Position numbers and translations under genes: made by a program. Positions 15,223 to 21,476 of a DNA stretch of 21,476 nt are shown piece after piece. The notes below the pieces were generated by a model. It was not told the origin of the DNA and did no database searches. It was given only the letters and a program-made list of their open reading frames with translations. The DNA is taken from positions 1-21,476 of the forward strand of contig CAXNAA020000418.1 of NCBI GenBank assembly GCA_964200075.2, in the 5' to 3' direction. Source of the stretch: Sphacelaria rigidula (taxonomy: Eukaryota > Phaeophyceae > Sphacelariales). The stretch's first letter is position 1; the number at the start of each line of letters is the position of its first letter.

Positions 15223-17873
15223 TTCTGTTCCTCGTTCTTTAGATGACTGCTTTCTCCCTCTTTTCCCGTTTCCTCCCTTCCTCCAGCTTCCATTATAATA
15301 GATTTAGCGAGTGTTTCTGTTCTGTTGACCTTCGGTACATCTATCTTGTGCTAACGGCTGCATTCTTAGGGGATCAGTTAATGCGCGACAAAACAATCAA
15401 CCAACAAATCGAACAAAACTATCTGGCAGCTTCACGTGTAAGTAGCCAATTAAAAAATCGAAGTAAGTTTGACATTCTTGAAGGTGTTTATTCCAAGTTG
15501 AGTTGACTCAAGACTGTATCTTGACTGTAAGTATCACAGTGAAATGATTACTTCGAATACGAAAGAGAGGTTGCCTCGCACCGTGAGCAAAAACTACAGA
15601 TTGATGGAATATAACTGTTATCTCAAGAGCGAACAAAACCGTGTGAGGCTTCGCTGCTTCCGTTGTGTTTGTCGTGCACCAAATCTCAGAGTTGGTCGCA
15701 AGTAGATGATTTCGAGTGCTAGGTATTATGTGCGGAGGCAAGCGTCACGAGGTTGTTGTCATTGTTGTTCTTGTTGTTGACGATGCCTAGGAAGCTTGAC
15801 TTGACCAGCAAAAGCTATGAGAGGTAAAACAGCGGTGTTCATTTTGTTGCTTCCAAGGCGCATTCAGTCCGCATGCTCATACCCCTGCACACCATCCGTG
15901 ATATCTTCCTTCGTAGAGAGCGTGCCAAGCCACATCAAATTATTGTGTAGCCCTGTTGAGTGGCATTTCCCCCAAGTACTACTCTGATGGAACGTCCTCG
16001 TCGTGAAAAAAAGCTGAGCTGAAGAGAAACCGTGAGTCTGCAAATATCACGTCATTTGGTATGACGAAGAGCACGATGGGAGCCTTCAATCAAGTCTTCC
16101 GGGGACTGCACGGAAGCTCATGTGTGACGTGTAACCGTGGACGCGCGGTTCCAGCGTGAGTTCTGGTAACATCTGAGGGGGTCGCAATGGCAGCTACAGT
16201 AACTGCATTTATGTGCGATAAGTTTCGATCGAGATATCGTGCGCTGCCGCGAGTGAAGATGAGACGAACCTCCCGGGCGTCAAAAATATTACCCATAGCT
16301 TGTTACCAGGAGTTTGTGATTGACTGCGCCGATCCTCGTTTTCTCTAGGCGGAGTTAAAAACGTAAGACTACGTAACCGTAGGGCGGGGATCCTTCACTG
16401 CCTGCACAAACAAGTATCACACAGACTAACGGAGCCACCCCATGCTTCGCGACGCAACGTAAGGGTCACAGTGGTAGTGTCGGTGGTATTGGTGGTATTG
16501 GTGGTGTGGTGTTCACTACTGTGGCTACTTGTGGTGGCGACGAGGAGATAGTGTGTACTATACTCTGCGTATGATATGTGGTTGGTTCTATCGTACGCTT
16601 GAATTCCGCTGCTCCTTTTTTAGAAGATCCAAGATTCGCTGGGTCCAGTGTCCAAAGTTGAACGAAATGACCAGTTTCAGAATTTGGATATCCTGTGAAT
16701 GAATGCTCCAACCCACCTCGACTCTTGCACGCACCACAAGCGTGTCGCTTGTCATGGCTACTCATAGTCCTCCCCTTCTGCAGATAAGTCGGGCTCTCTA
16801 CACCGAAATATGCAGCGCATCTAGCTGCTCACGTAGTATTGATGCGCAGTGCGTCCGCAACGAAATCACAGTTTTGGCTCTCATTTTCAGACGAATTTTG
16901 AAATGTCGTTGTCTGGCACTTGACACGAACCACGCGGAAGGTCGTACACCTTGTCAAAACGTGTGTGCGACACATCCCGTACGATTGAGGGCTGGGAAAG
17001 TACTATTTTGAATTCACGCGGAAGGAGTGACCAGCGTAATCAACATTCACGAAATCATGGATGTTCACCTCTAAACTCCCCCGGTGTGCCCATCTGTTGG
17101 GACGGCTCGATGTTTACTTCACCAATGAATGAACGGCATATTTGTCCATCTTCGGGCGTTCAAACGGTTGAAGCACCGTACAGAGACAGACAGCACAGTA
17201 GCAACCAGTACTTGGAGGTTGAAGCTGCTACACGCAGTGATGAAAAAAATTATGTTGAGCAATGGGCCCGGCGCCTTGACGAAACCCTGTCTAAGCGTCC
17301 TTCGGAGCCAACCCGGTCGTCTCACGGGTCAGACACAGTACTTCGCACGCCCCAATAACTGGACGGGTGAGCAGCAGTCGGCTGTAACGATGACATTTTG
17401 ATTGTTGAGACAGCAGATTGATACAGACAAATTCAGCACGAAGTGTCATACCATGTCGAACAAATCGCAGCCGAGCCCAAACAAATTCGCTGCGTCGTAT
17501 GGTGCCTACTGAACTGCACGATATTGTTTGTACTTCTCCCCGAGTCTTCGACGATCATTTCGACATTGGTCCAGCTCGTAGCTTGATGGCGTAGTGGCTG
17601 TTCTGTTCTGCAAAATTACGGTTAGGGCGACTGAACACCTGCAAAACGGAACAAATACGCGTGCTCTGTGTGCTACTGCTACTGCTACGTTGCAGTGCTA
17701 TGCTGACGTACCGAGAAGAAGTCGACGAAGAGGAGGGTATCTTGCGCCAAATGGTCAACAAAGCCATCAAAGTTTTCATCGTCCAGGACGTGCACCTTCG
17801 CCAATGCTCGCCCAATCCCACCCCCAACAAGAGCACCCGCCAGCAGCAGCAGGGCACGTCGTAACTGCAGCAT
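472..17873 (-). CDS. Split gene for a secretory-pathway PDI/TMX3-like thioredoxin-domain protein (exons 1-8, 3' end outside window)
   Basis: Seen: eight minus-strand exons join in one frame to about 290 residues. Residues 1-25 are a hydrophobic signal peptide ending ALA. Residues 26 to about 137 form a thioredoxin 'a' domain with the CXXC at 57-60 (CRQC), a KVDCT strand and a cis-proline at about 109 (KFPDLRF). A second thioredoxin fold without CXXC ('b') runs to about 255, with VPALV and FDGDL. A third ('b-prime') begins with KLLVIGVVD. Splice phases agree at every junction and all introns are GT-AG. Family knowledge: a-b-b' proteins with a signal peptide are ER oxidoreductases or chaperones of the PDI family, and the domain order and spacing resemble TMX3. 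Inference: it acts in the ER lumen on disulfides or as a substrate-binding member. No membrane segment or ER-retention tail is visible because the gene runs off the left edge. The introns are 0.4-5.3 kb and full of repeats. Confidence 0.85.
548..1440 (-). other. Intron 7 (893 nt)
   Basis: GT-AG bounded by exons 7 and 8. It holds a short GGTGAT tandem run at 1336-1357 and no recognised mobile element. Confidence 0.7.
1441..1602 (-). CDS. Exon 7: VPAL loop and C-terminal half of the 'b' domain
   Basis: 162 nt (1 + 53 codons + 2). The acceptor is TCTCTGTGTGTTAG|G and the donor is CCAAG|GTGAGG. SVPALVKIYAG, WLTFDGDLRS and the following ITRWVEGENHPLV match the conserved end of PDI b-type domains: an xPAlV strand, a loop, a strand with xFDGDL, and an amphipathic helix. 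The third position is strongly G/C, unlike the surrounding intron. In TMX3-like proteins the same elements stand between the 'b' and 'b-prime' domains. Confidence 0.85.
2185..2405. repeat. Foldback element, copy 1
   Basis: The centre is a near-perfect hairpin: CGTGAGTTATTGGCGACG (about 2270) faces CCAATAACTCACG (about 2325). Outer arms also pair: GATGTACAGGACGTACGTG near 2209 with TTGCACATACGTC near 2382. A 13-G run at 2356-2368 interrupts one arm. The same arm sequences recur in the adjacent copy 2. Confidence 0.7.
2430..2697. repeat. Foldback element, copy 2 (long inverted repeat)
   Basis: The left arm runs from AACGCATTTTCTTCGCTC (2430) through GATGTACAGGATTTATGTG to GTTATTGGCGACGG. The right arm repeats these in reverse complement through TGCACATACGTCCTGTAC to GAGCGAAGAAAATGCGTT at 2697. 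Arms are about 125 nt around a short centre near 2570. It is a foldback or MITE-like element with no coding capacity. Confidence 0.8.
2719..3718. mobile_element. About 1.0-kb DNA transposon-like element with TIRs and subterminal GCATA repeats (hAT-like, non-autonomous)
   Basis: The left end (2728-2749) and the right end (3687-3708) are identical inverted repeats beginning CTAGGCCTTTGC and ending TTTTTATGCG. Outer bases extend the similarity to CAGGCTGGGCC on the right and GGCCCAG on the left. Inside both ends are many GCGCATA, TATGCGC or GCATA motifs (2741-2880 and 3596-3695). Subterminal motif clusters of this kind are typical transposase binding sites in hAT elements. No transposase is visible and no clean target duplication was found. 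A short GC3-rich frame lies inside (3212-3343). Confidence 0.7.
3212..3343 (+). CDS. Hypothetical 43-residue charged protein or exon inside the TIR element
   Basis: The ATG at 3212 opens a frame ending TAA at 3343. It begins MIEQKEVEVTEVRTS and continues with a Glu/Arg/Ala-rich stretch (ETAEEQRAREEAQK) that could form a helix, ending FFCSSC. Roughly three quarters of third positions are G or C although the flanks are AT-rich, which favours real coding origin. I do not recognise it. It could be a captured host exon, a transposase relic or a small cargo gene. The last few codons may be intronic. Confidence 0.4.
   Translation: MIEQKEVEVTEVRTSAPQQRDAKETAEEQRAREEAQKFFCSSC
4538..4629 (-). CDS. Exon 6: second strand and helix of the 'b' domain
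   Basis: 30 codons plus 2 nt. A pyrimidine-rich acceptor (CCGCTTCTTGTGTTTCAG) precedes TGT, phase 0. The donor is GGGCG|GTGTGT, phase 2. GYGNVVRVAQTGENDILL and then VASGVREG give the strand and helix expected before the VPALV loop. The split CG|G codon joins exactly to exon 7 as R-SVPALV. It lies 5.3 kb from exon 5, across the LINE. The assignment rests on phase, spacing and fold pattern rather than a signature motif. Confidence 0.68.
5560..5755 (-). repeat. Diverged LINE 3'-end copy
   Basis: AGCGAGTGCTTC, then CTTCGATACGTCCATCTGGTG and a terminal run based on CAATCAAC match the same ordered blocks of the copy at 15100-15415 and the LINE tail at 6665-7003. The match is weaker here. Confidence 0.5.
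6665..7003 (-). repeat. LINE 3' UTR attached to the ORF end
   Basis: Directly after the ORF stop the minus strand reads GATTGATTGATTGTCGCAC, a block containing CCAGCCGTGGTCTCAT and GACGTACTC, and then about 230 nt of A-rich sequence (T-rich on plus) ending near 6665. The other dispersed copies match this region. Confidence 0.75.
8028..8285. mobile_element. About 260-bp insertion in the LINE RT region
   Basis: The LINE frame reads ...YLGVDI at about 8290 and resumes CCWNAHIDEVV at about 8022, residues that are nearly adjacent in this RT family. The intervening DNA is unrelated. It is GC-rich in the middle and bounded on both sides by ACATATATA/TATATATGT sequence that can pair. I infer a short element inserted in an AT-rich target. 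The exact ends are unclear. Confidence 0.45.
8936..9085 (+). mobile_element. Short non-autonomous element inserted in the LINE with a 14-bp target-site duplication
   Basis: CCCCCCTCTGATTT occurs at 8922-8935 and again at 9086-9099. Both copies encode the same KSEGG residues of the RT, so the LINE frame before and after joins perfectly once one copy is removed. The insert starts AAGCCTGGTCCGGCGAAAAC, continues CCGGCATTGTAGGGATGCG and ends in a C run. The same sequence recurs at 21312-21385 and partly at 20840-20890. It includes the assembly gap. Confidence 0.85.
9009..9018. other. Assembly gap (10 N)
   Basis: Ten N bases lie inside the insertion in the LINE, so the true insert length is unknown. 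Confidence 0.99.
9960..9998 (-). CDS. Exon 5 (3' boundary uncertain): first helix of the 'b' domain
   Basis: The acceptor is AATATCGTCAG|GAT, phase 0. DVNIFDRFLQFIS continues VVFVLVTE into the amphipathic helix expected in a PDI 'b' domain. The frame stays open to a TAA near 9880, so the donor is ambiguous. Ending at 9960 (TCC|GTGCTG) gives normal domain length and the phase 0 needed by exon 6. Ending at 9909 (ATA|GTAGCT) is also phase 0 but adds 17 residues. Neither donor is strong, so the exon is likely but its end is not settled. Confidence 0.5.
9999..10397 (-). other. Intron 4 (399 nt)
   Basis: GT-AG intron with an AAC/GTT tandem run at 10268-10294. Nothing else is recognised. Confidence 0.75.
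10398..10511 (-). CDS. Exon 4: end of the 'a' domain and start of the 'b' domain
   Basis: 38 codons. The acceptor is TTACTGCAG|GAT and the donor is GAG|GTGCGT, both phase 0. DIQDFKKRM is the last helix of the 'a' domain and follows GKRTIE of exon 3, as in 'GxRtxeDIxxFxxKR'. VVALPRLNSGEVQQLVNTEE and then VVFVLVTE are the linker and first strand of a 'b' thioredoxin fold. Third codon positions are GC-biased. Confidence 0.87.
10512..10948 (-). other. Intron 3 (437 nt)
   Basis: GT-AG intron between two well-supported exons. No repeat or gene is seen in it. Confidence 0.8.
10949..11032 (-). CDS. Exon 3: cis-proline loop of the thioredoxin domain
   Basis: 28 codons. The acceptor is TTGCCTCAG|GTT and the donor is GAG|GTGGGT, both phase 0. 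It encodes VFGINKFPDLRF followed by YEGKRTIE. These match the family pattern 'FGVxGFPTLKFF...YxGxR', with the cis-proline present but Asp in place of the usual Thr or Ser after it. It joins exons 2 and 4 without a frame change. Confidence 0.9.
11690..11975 (-). repeat. Dispersed LINE 3'-end copy
   Basis: On the plus strand a long T/C-rich tract is followed by GCAAGTGTTTCAG, GGGTACGTGTATCATGTAAC, CCCTGGGAGGTAAGTTAAAG and CAATCAG repeats. These are the reverse complement of the 3' UTR following the LINE ORF, in the same orientation as the LINE. It begins at the GATT tract and carries no coding part. Confidence 0.75.
12036..12058. repeat. AT microsatellite
   Basis: Uninterrupted AT dinucleotide run in intron 2. 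Confidence 0.95.
12317..12395 (-). ncRNA. tRNA-like A and B boxes (tRNA pseudogene or SINE head)
   Basis: The minus strand carries TGGTGTAATGATCC, similar to a pol III A box, and about 50 nt downstream GCGGGTTTGATTCCCG, a good B box that forms a T-arm-like hairpin. The acceptor stem does not pair and no clean anticodon arm is visible, so this is not a functional tRNA. It sits just beyond the A-rich end of a LINE tail. Confidence 0.3.
12430..12682 (-). repeat. Dispersed LINE 3'-end copy
   Basis: A T-rich tract, GGAAGTGCTTCAG, GGGTACGTGTATTACGTGG, CTGGATCATGACTCC and a terminal run of CAATCAAT/CAACCAAT repeats, in the same order as the other copies. It lies in intron 2, 450 bp from the previous copy. 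Confidence 0.78.
12867..13007 (-). CDS. Exon 2: CRQC active-site loop, helix and KVDCT strand
   Basis: 47 codons. The acceptor is TCATCGCAG|CCG and the donor is ACG|GTGAGA, both phase 0. It begins PGCRQCQRLS, which aligns position for position with the PDI motif (A)PWCGHCKRL after the end of exon 1. A charged helix follows (DAEVERREADPDK), then WFQLAKVDCTKNPRLAT, the canonical strand with the KVDCT motif. Both active-site cysteines are kept. The usual Trp is Gly and Gly-His is Arg-Gln. Confidence 0.9.
13745..13850 (+). repeat. LINE 3'-end fragment, opposite orientation
   Basis: Starts with eight GATT units (13745-13777), then TGTCGCACTCGAACTGACC, GGGGTCATGATCCAGCCGTG and GACGTACCCAAGAC, in LINE sense on the plus strand. 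The A-rich 3' part is missing or too diverged to see. Confidence 0.75.
13971..14156. repeat. Long inverted repeat (foldback) in intron 1
   Basis: The left arm 13971-14055 and right arm 14071-14156 are reverse complements at roughly 85% by eye, with a 15-nt loop. Shared blocks include TCGATCGAAAAAGTGCGGT and GATAGGTCGTAATT. The intron transcript would form a hairpin with a stem of about 85 bp. Confidence 0.85.
15100..15415 (-). repeat. Dispersed LINE 3'-end copy with a GT microsatellite inside
   Basis: A T-rich tract, then AGCGAGTGTTTCTGTTCTG, CTTCGGTACATCTATCTTG, GGGGATCAGTTAATGCGCG and CAATCAACCAAC. The order matches the other LINE tails. A GT run at 15191-15220 has expanded in the pyrimidine-rich part. 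Confidence 0.7.
15191..15220. repeat. GT microsatellite
   Basis: Fifteen uninterrupted GT units. Confidence 0.95.
17712..17873 (-). CDS. Exon 1: signal peptide and first strand and helix of the thioredoxin domain
   Basis: 54 codons starting at ATG 17873-17871. GTG codons just upstream are open but are not normal eukaryotic starts. MLQLRR is followed by an LLLLAGALVGGG core and a signal-peptidase-like ALA. The mature part starts KVHVLDDENFDGFV, the usual opening of a PDI 'a' domain, and ends in LLFVDFFS, the strand just before the CXXC loop. The donor is TCG|GTACGT, phase 0. The next exon starts with the residues expected to follow this strand. Confidence 0.85.
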
Positions 17874-20009
17874 CGCCACCACAGCGGCGCTACCGTTTGT
17901 ATTTCAAGGAAACTTGAAGGTACTCCTGCGTGCCTACGAGTACCTCGGCGAAAATAGGGGCTGATTCTTGAGGACTACGGTCGTTGAAGCATCGATGATG
18001 TGGTTAGTAATACGGCGAGGTAAAGGGTACTTGGTGTACATCAAACTGTACCGCGGGGATATTGCCGCCAGCTGTTGGTTGCGTACCGGTGTGAGCCCGA
18101 TTAGCGAGCATAAACTTTGTCATACTCTTATCCAAAATAGAATACGACATGTTTCAAAGCGTGGCATGCGGGATTGATCGAGCTCCAGCACCGAGCACAG
18201 GTTAGACGACAGTAGCAGGGCTTGGATGGGTCTTTAGCTTACAACCTGAAATGAAGCCATCTATTCACATAGATTTGCCTGGCTGGTGCACCCTTCAAAG
18301 GCAAAGCAGTGGCGGCGATGATGAGGTGAGTGTGGTGGCCACGCACCCAGTATCGTACTCCCTGTACTGTTGTTGTACAACTATAGTTGTAGTATTGTAC
18401 TCTCACACGCAAAGCGTAAGGCTTGTCCTTCGGCTACTATAGACTGTAAAACGGAGGGTGGCTAGCCGCAGTAAATCACGTACAGCAACCATGGATCGGT
18501 CGATAACCCAATTCAGATCGTCACATGCGGTATTCTTCCGCGCCGTGCTTCGTCGCCACTACTGTCTGTTTGTATATCTGCAAGGTTAAGGTTACATCAT
18601 AGGTAACCCGTTTGGCTGAACTTTCGGGGTTACCCACGATGCCACTGTCTGTACCGCACTGACCACATCGTATGCACTGACTACGAGTATGATGTACATG
18701 TGCGGAGGTGTAGTCTTTCACACTGCACTGTTGTTGCCTGTACTTCATCGTGCTCTATAATCCTATGTCCGCCAGGGTGTGTCATTTACGTCTTGCAAAC
18801 GCTTTTCAAGTCAAAATGATGCCGATTCAACAGATGACTCACTCTAGCGTTCCAAAGGTCGAGCCGTCGACACCGACGATTTTCGGATTTTTTTTGTCGT
18901 ACTACTCGTGTACAAGTCGAGTCGCGAAAGTTCGCATCAGCACAGGTAGACGCCAAATGACTACTTCGCGGACAAATTATAAATATTTTGACCGCCAGCT
19001 TCATTTCGGAATAGTTTTCGGCCGGCAGTTCAGGGTTATCCAAGGATTTCCAGAGATTGGTGTGGTTTTCGACGGAGAGAGAATGCGGGTTCCCCAAGTT
19101 ACGCAAAGAGTGTCCAGAATCTACCATGTATATTTCCAGGAAAATTCTAGGAAGAAGAGCGTCAAACCTCGCTCGTAGCCAAGAATGAGGGGTCGTGTCA
19201 CCAATTAACCCTCACACAGCGAAATTAGGTCATCTGTTGAAATGGTTTCAATTTCACTCGAATAAATTATGCATGGTCCAGATGGACTACCCTTGCGGTC
19301 TGAGTGTTGAATGCGGAAAACGATGAGCTATGATACGTTACAAATTACAAACGACCTAATGATACCCACTGCTGGCAAATGCATGTCACCAACTTCTTGG
19401 AGAGTCCTTGACACACGTGCCCCCTTCCTTTTTATCGGGAGAGCTGCAGTGAGCACACCATGACATTCCGTGCATACCTCAGCCACAACGTTGGCTGCTG
19501 TGTGCAATGAAGAGCGATGCACGGCACATTTTCGTCTGGCCACTGATGGAAAAGGTGAACTAAGGTCGTGCAGACAACACAGTCCTGTACCGTGCGCACA
19601 CTTCAGTAGAGCTCGTTATAGCACAGCACAGCATATTGGAAATGATGCAGACTGAAGAAAAACACACCCGCCCTGCTCCGAAAGCACAAAGACTGGGAAA
19701 ACATAGCCAGAGACGATGTATGGATGTATCCTGATAGGATGACTGAGTAGAGCGAGAGTGCAGCACCACTTGCAGCTGCACGTGAACTCGATGACGTCGC
19801 ACTTCACTAGACAGTACTTGTGAACACGATCAGATGTCAAAAGTGCACTTGTTGACCGGCTACGCTAGAAGGGTTGTCGGAACACTACTGCCTATACAAC
19901 TGTCCGACATCCACCTCTTCATGCCAGCAGGCGTTTTGCACACAACGACATGCCCACAAATCCTCCCTAGGCGACATTAGGCAATCTGACGAAGGGGTGG
20001 CATTCACTT
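17874..20009. other. 5' flank of the PDI-like gene, no gene seen
   Basis: This must contain the promoter and 5' UTR of the minus-strand gene. I see no convincing TATA box or other core element. Open frames on both strands lack recognisable domains. I call nothing here. Confidence 0.5.
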
Positions 20010-20120
20010 CTGTAAGGCCGCTTCTTACAGACTGAAAAAAGTCTCTGAGAAAAGTCGTCCAAATGACTTTTGTCAGAGACTTTCTCTAGAGAAATCAGTT
20101 TTCAAAACCCCACCTTACAG
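20010..20120. mobile_element. MITE-like hairpin element
   Basis: Ends are CTGTAAGG (20010-20017) and its reverse complement CCTTACAG (20113-20120). The centre is a strong hairpin: AAGTCTCTGAGAAAAGTC faces GACTTTTGTCAGAGACTT. Total length is 111 bp. No clear target duplication is seen. Confidence 0.5.
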
Positions 20121-20288
20121 AGTATGAAAAAATCATTGGGATTTGTACACCCGAGGCCATCATCTAGCCTGCGTGCAGACGCTGGTAGTGGTCATCATTT
20201 GCATTTTGTGCTTGTGCCACCTGCGGTGAGCCTGCGGTAAATCAACACGGAAATAATCCTGTCGAGGTACAGGATGGATGGGATGGCA

Positions 20289-20366
20289 ACACACACACAC
20301 ACACACGCACGCACGCACACACGCACACGCACACGCACACGCACACGCACACGCACACGCACACGC
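20289..20366. repeat. CA / CACACG tandem array
   Basis: Begins as a CA dinucleotide run, then GCAC units, and ends as a regular hexamer CACACG array. Confidence 0.95.
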
Positions 20367-20453
20367 AAATGAGTCAGCTATACCGGACTTTCAAATGCAC
20401 TAAGTGGCCTGTCACGCGGGGAAAAGTGGAACGAGTTCGAGATACGGTTCGTT

Positions 20454-20648
20454 TTACTGGGAAGCAAGATGGAGCGTTTTCCCGCTGTTTACTGCATCTG
20501 CAGAGCGATTGAATATTGTGGTGGCCCATGCGAGCGTTGCAGTCATTTGGTGGTGAGCCTCAGTTGACAACAAGTAGTAGCGGTCGATGCGTTTGTCCGC
20601 CGCATCTGGAAACAGCTTAAAAAATTCGATCGTTCTTGGAGTGAACAT
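20454..20648 (-). CDS. Hypothetical 64-residue frame, possible exon
   Basis: An ATG-to-TAA frame on the minus strand starting MFTPRTIEFFKLFPDAADK, with an RYYLLSTEAHHQM segment. Composition is balanced and third positions lean G/C, which makes it more protein-like than other frames in this flank. I do not recognise a family. It could be an exon of an upstream neighbour or chance. Confidence 0.25.
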   Translation of the reverse strand: MFTPRTIEFFKLFPDAADKRIDRYYLLSTEAHHQMTATLAWATTIFNRSADAVNSGKTLHLASQ

Positions 20649-20839
20649 AGGTCAAACATGTTCGCGCTGATGCAGCAAAGACGCGACAAAGCATCACAGA
20701 GCTTACACACCGATCCCTATGAAAACACGCTAAAACACCCGCCACACAGTCACGTGTCTTTGTATCCGTTCTTACCTGCCCAAGACGCTTCCAACGCCTC
20801 AGAAGCGGATCTCATGTTTTGCTTTCAGACCCTCCCAAT

Positions 20840-21155
20840 TGTACCCCGCCTGTTCCGGCGACAACCCGGCGTGCTCCGTCCCGACTTTTTAGGAAGGGAC
20901 CCCCGATTGGGTCGGCGTCGGATGGCGATGACGCTGTAAAACACGCCACTAACTGCGTAAGCTGAGCAACCAGGTTACCGATTTGTTTTGCGCGCTTACG
21001 TTTTTTTGCGGCAACTGTGATGGTAGTCGAGCTCGATCGCGTTGTGCGGCGTGGAAGAACCTCAACTCCACACAATGGGGATGATCGTACTACGTAGTGT
21101 TTATTTGGTGAGGCACCCACGAAGCAAAGTATAAGACGTGGCTGTCTCTGGAAGT
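20840..21155 (+). repeat. Diverged copy of the LINE-interrupting repeat, with a second shared block
   Basis: CCGCCTGTTCCGGCGACAAC and CCGGCGTGCTCCGTCCCG match the start of the element at 8936. About 300 bp on, GCACCCACGAAGC followed by CGTGGCTGTCTCTGGAAG (to about 21152) is shared with the last bases of the window. Confidence 0.6.
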
Positions 21156-21311
21156 GGCGATGCCAAAAAAAAATCAAGTCAATTCAGGCTGTCATCCAAA
21201 TGCAAGATAATCAGTAGGCTTCGGGTCGAGCAATCTCAGCAGGGTGCTGCTCACCCTTCATACGACTCGCCGAAGGCACCACGGCGCGTCACGCTTGGTG
21301 ACTGAGTGCGA

Positions 21312-21476
21312 GCCTTATCCGGCGAAAACCTGGCGTGCTCCGTTCCGGCATTGTAGGGATGCGAGGTCAATGGTCAGATAGCTATGGCACGCATGATCAT
21401 GAGTACCCCCATTCCCTCCCCCCCCCCCGGTTGGACACCCATGAGGCAGTGTAAAGGCCGTGGCTGTCTCTGGAAG
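21312..21476 (+). repeat. Second nearby copy of the same repeat, cut by the window end
   Basis: GAGCCTTATCCGGCGAAAAC, CGGCATTGTAGGGATGCG and AGGTCAATGGTC closely match 8936-9004. A C run (about 21416-21428) follows, then ACACCCATGAGGC and CGTGGCTGTCTCTGGAAG, the same closing block as at 21112-21152. Confidence 0.7.

Larger units (their letters stand above)
13008..17711 (-). other. Intron 1 (4704 nt)
   Basis: Runs from donor GTACGT after the signal-peptide exon to acceptor CAG before the CRQC exon. It contains LINE tails in both orientations (13745-13850 and 15100-15415), a foldback (13971-14156), a GT microsatellite (15191-15220), a GTT-rich run (15757-15778) and a GGTGGTATT run (16480-16512). 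I see no other gene in it. Confidence 0.8.

Noticed and set aside
16466-16765. Minus-strand frame containing ACGACK, first considered as the thioredoxin active site
   Set aside because: It has no Trp or Pro before the cysteine, no proper acceptor and no KVD strand after it. The exon at 13007-12867 fits fully.
18521-18748. Minus-strand frame with CIRCGQCG, resembling a zinc-binding or redox motif
   Set aside because: It lies upstream of the gene's start, has no domain context, and is surrounded by non-coding composition.

Overview
This is eukaryotic nuclear DNA. It has spliceosomal introns, a decayed LINE, microsatellites and a 10-base assembly gap. The LINE type, the long repeat-filled introns and the mixed base composition suggest a brown alga or a related stramenopile. 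That placement is recognition and inference, not proof.

The main result is one split gene on the minus strand that fills most of the window. Eight exons can be assembled from right to left: 17873-17712, 13007-12867, 11032-10949, 10511-10398, 9998-9960 (left end uncertain), 4629-4538, 1602-1441 and 547-472. The splice phases agree at every junction. The joined product of about 290 residues reads as a signal peptide, a thioredoxin 'a' domain with an unusual CRQC active site, a complete 'b' domain and the first strand of a 'b-prime' domain. The order matches endoplasmic-reticulum protein disulfide isomerases, with TMX3 the closest layout I recognise. The 3' end of the gene lies off the left edge.

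The introns carry most of the rest. Intron 5 (9959-4630) holds a 5'-truncated, frameshifted LINE in the same orientation as the gene. It is interrupted by a short element with a 14-bp target-site duplication. Six copies of the LINE 3' region lie between 5.5 and 15.4 kb. Intron 6 (4537-1603) holds two adjacent foldback elements and a 1.0-kb element with terminal inverted repeats, dense subterminal GCATA motifs and a short GC3-rich reading frame. Intron 2 has two LINE tails and tRNA-like boxes. Intron 1 has two LINE tails and a strong foldback.

The right-hand 3.6 kb (17874-21476) is 5' flank. It contains a MITE-like hairpin, a CA/CACACG array, one small open frame of uncertain status, and two copies of the repeat that also interrupts the LINE. 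I see no rRNA, CRISPR array or intact tRNA, and no sign of prokaryotic DNA.
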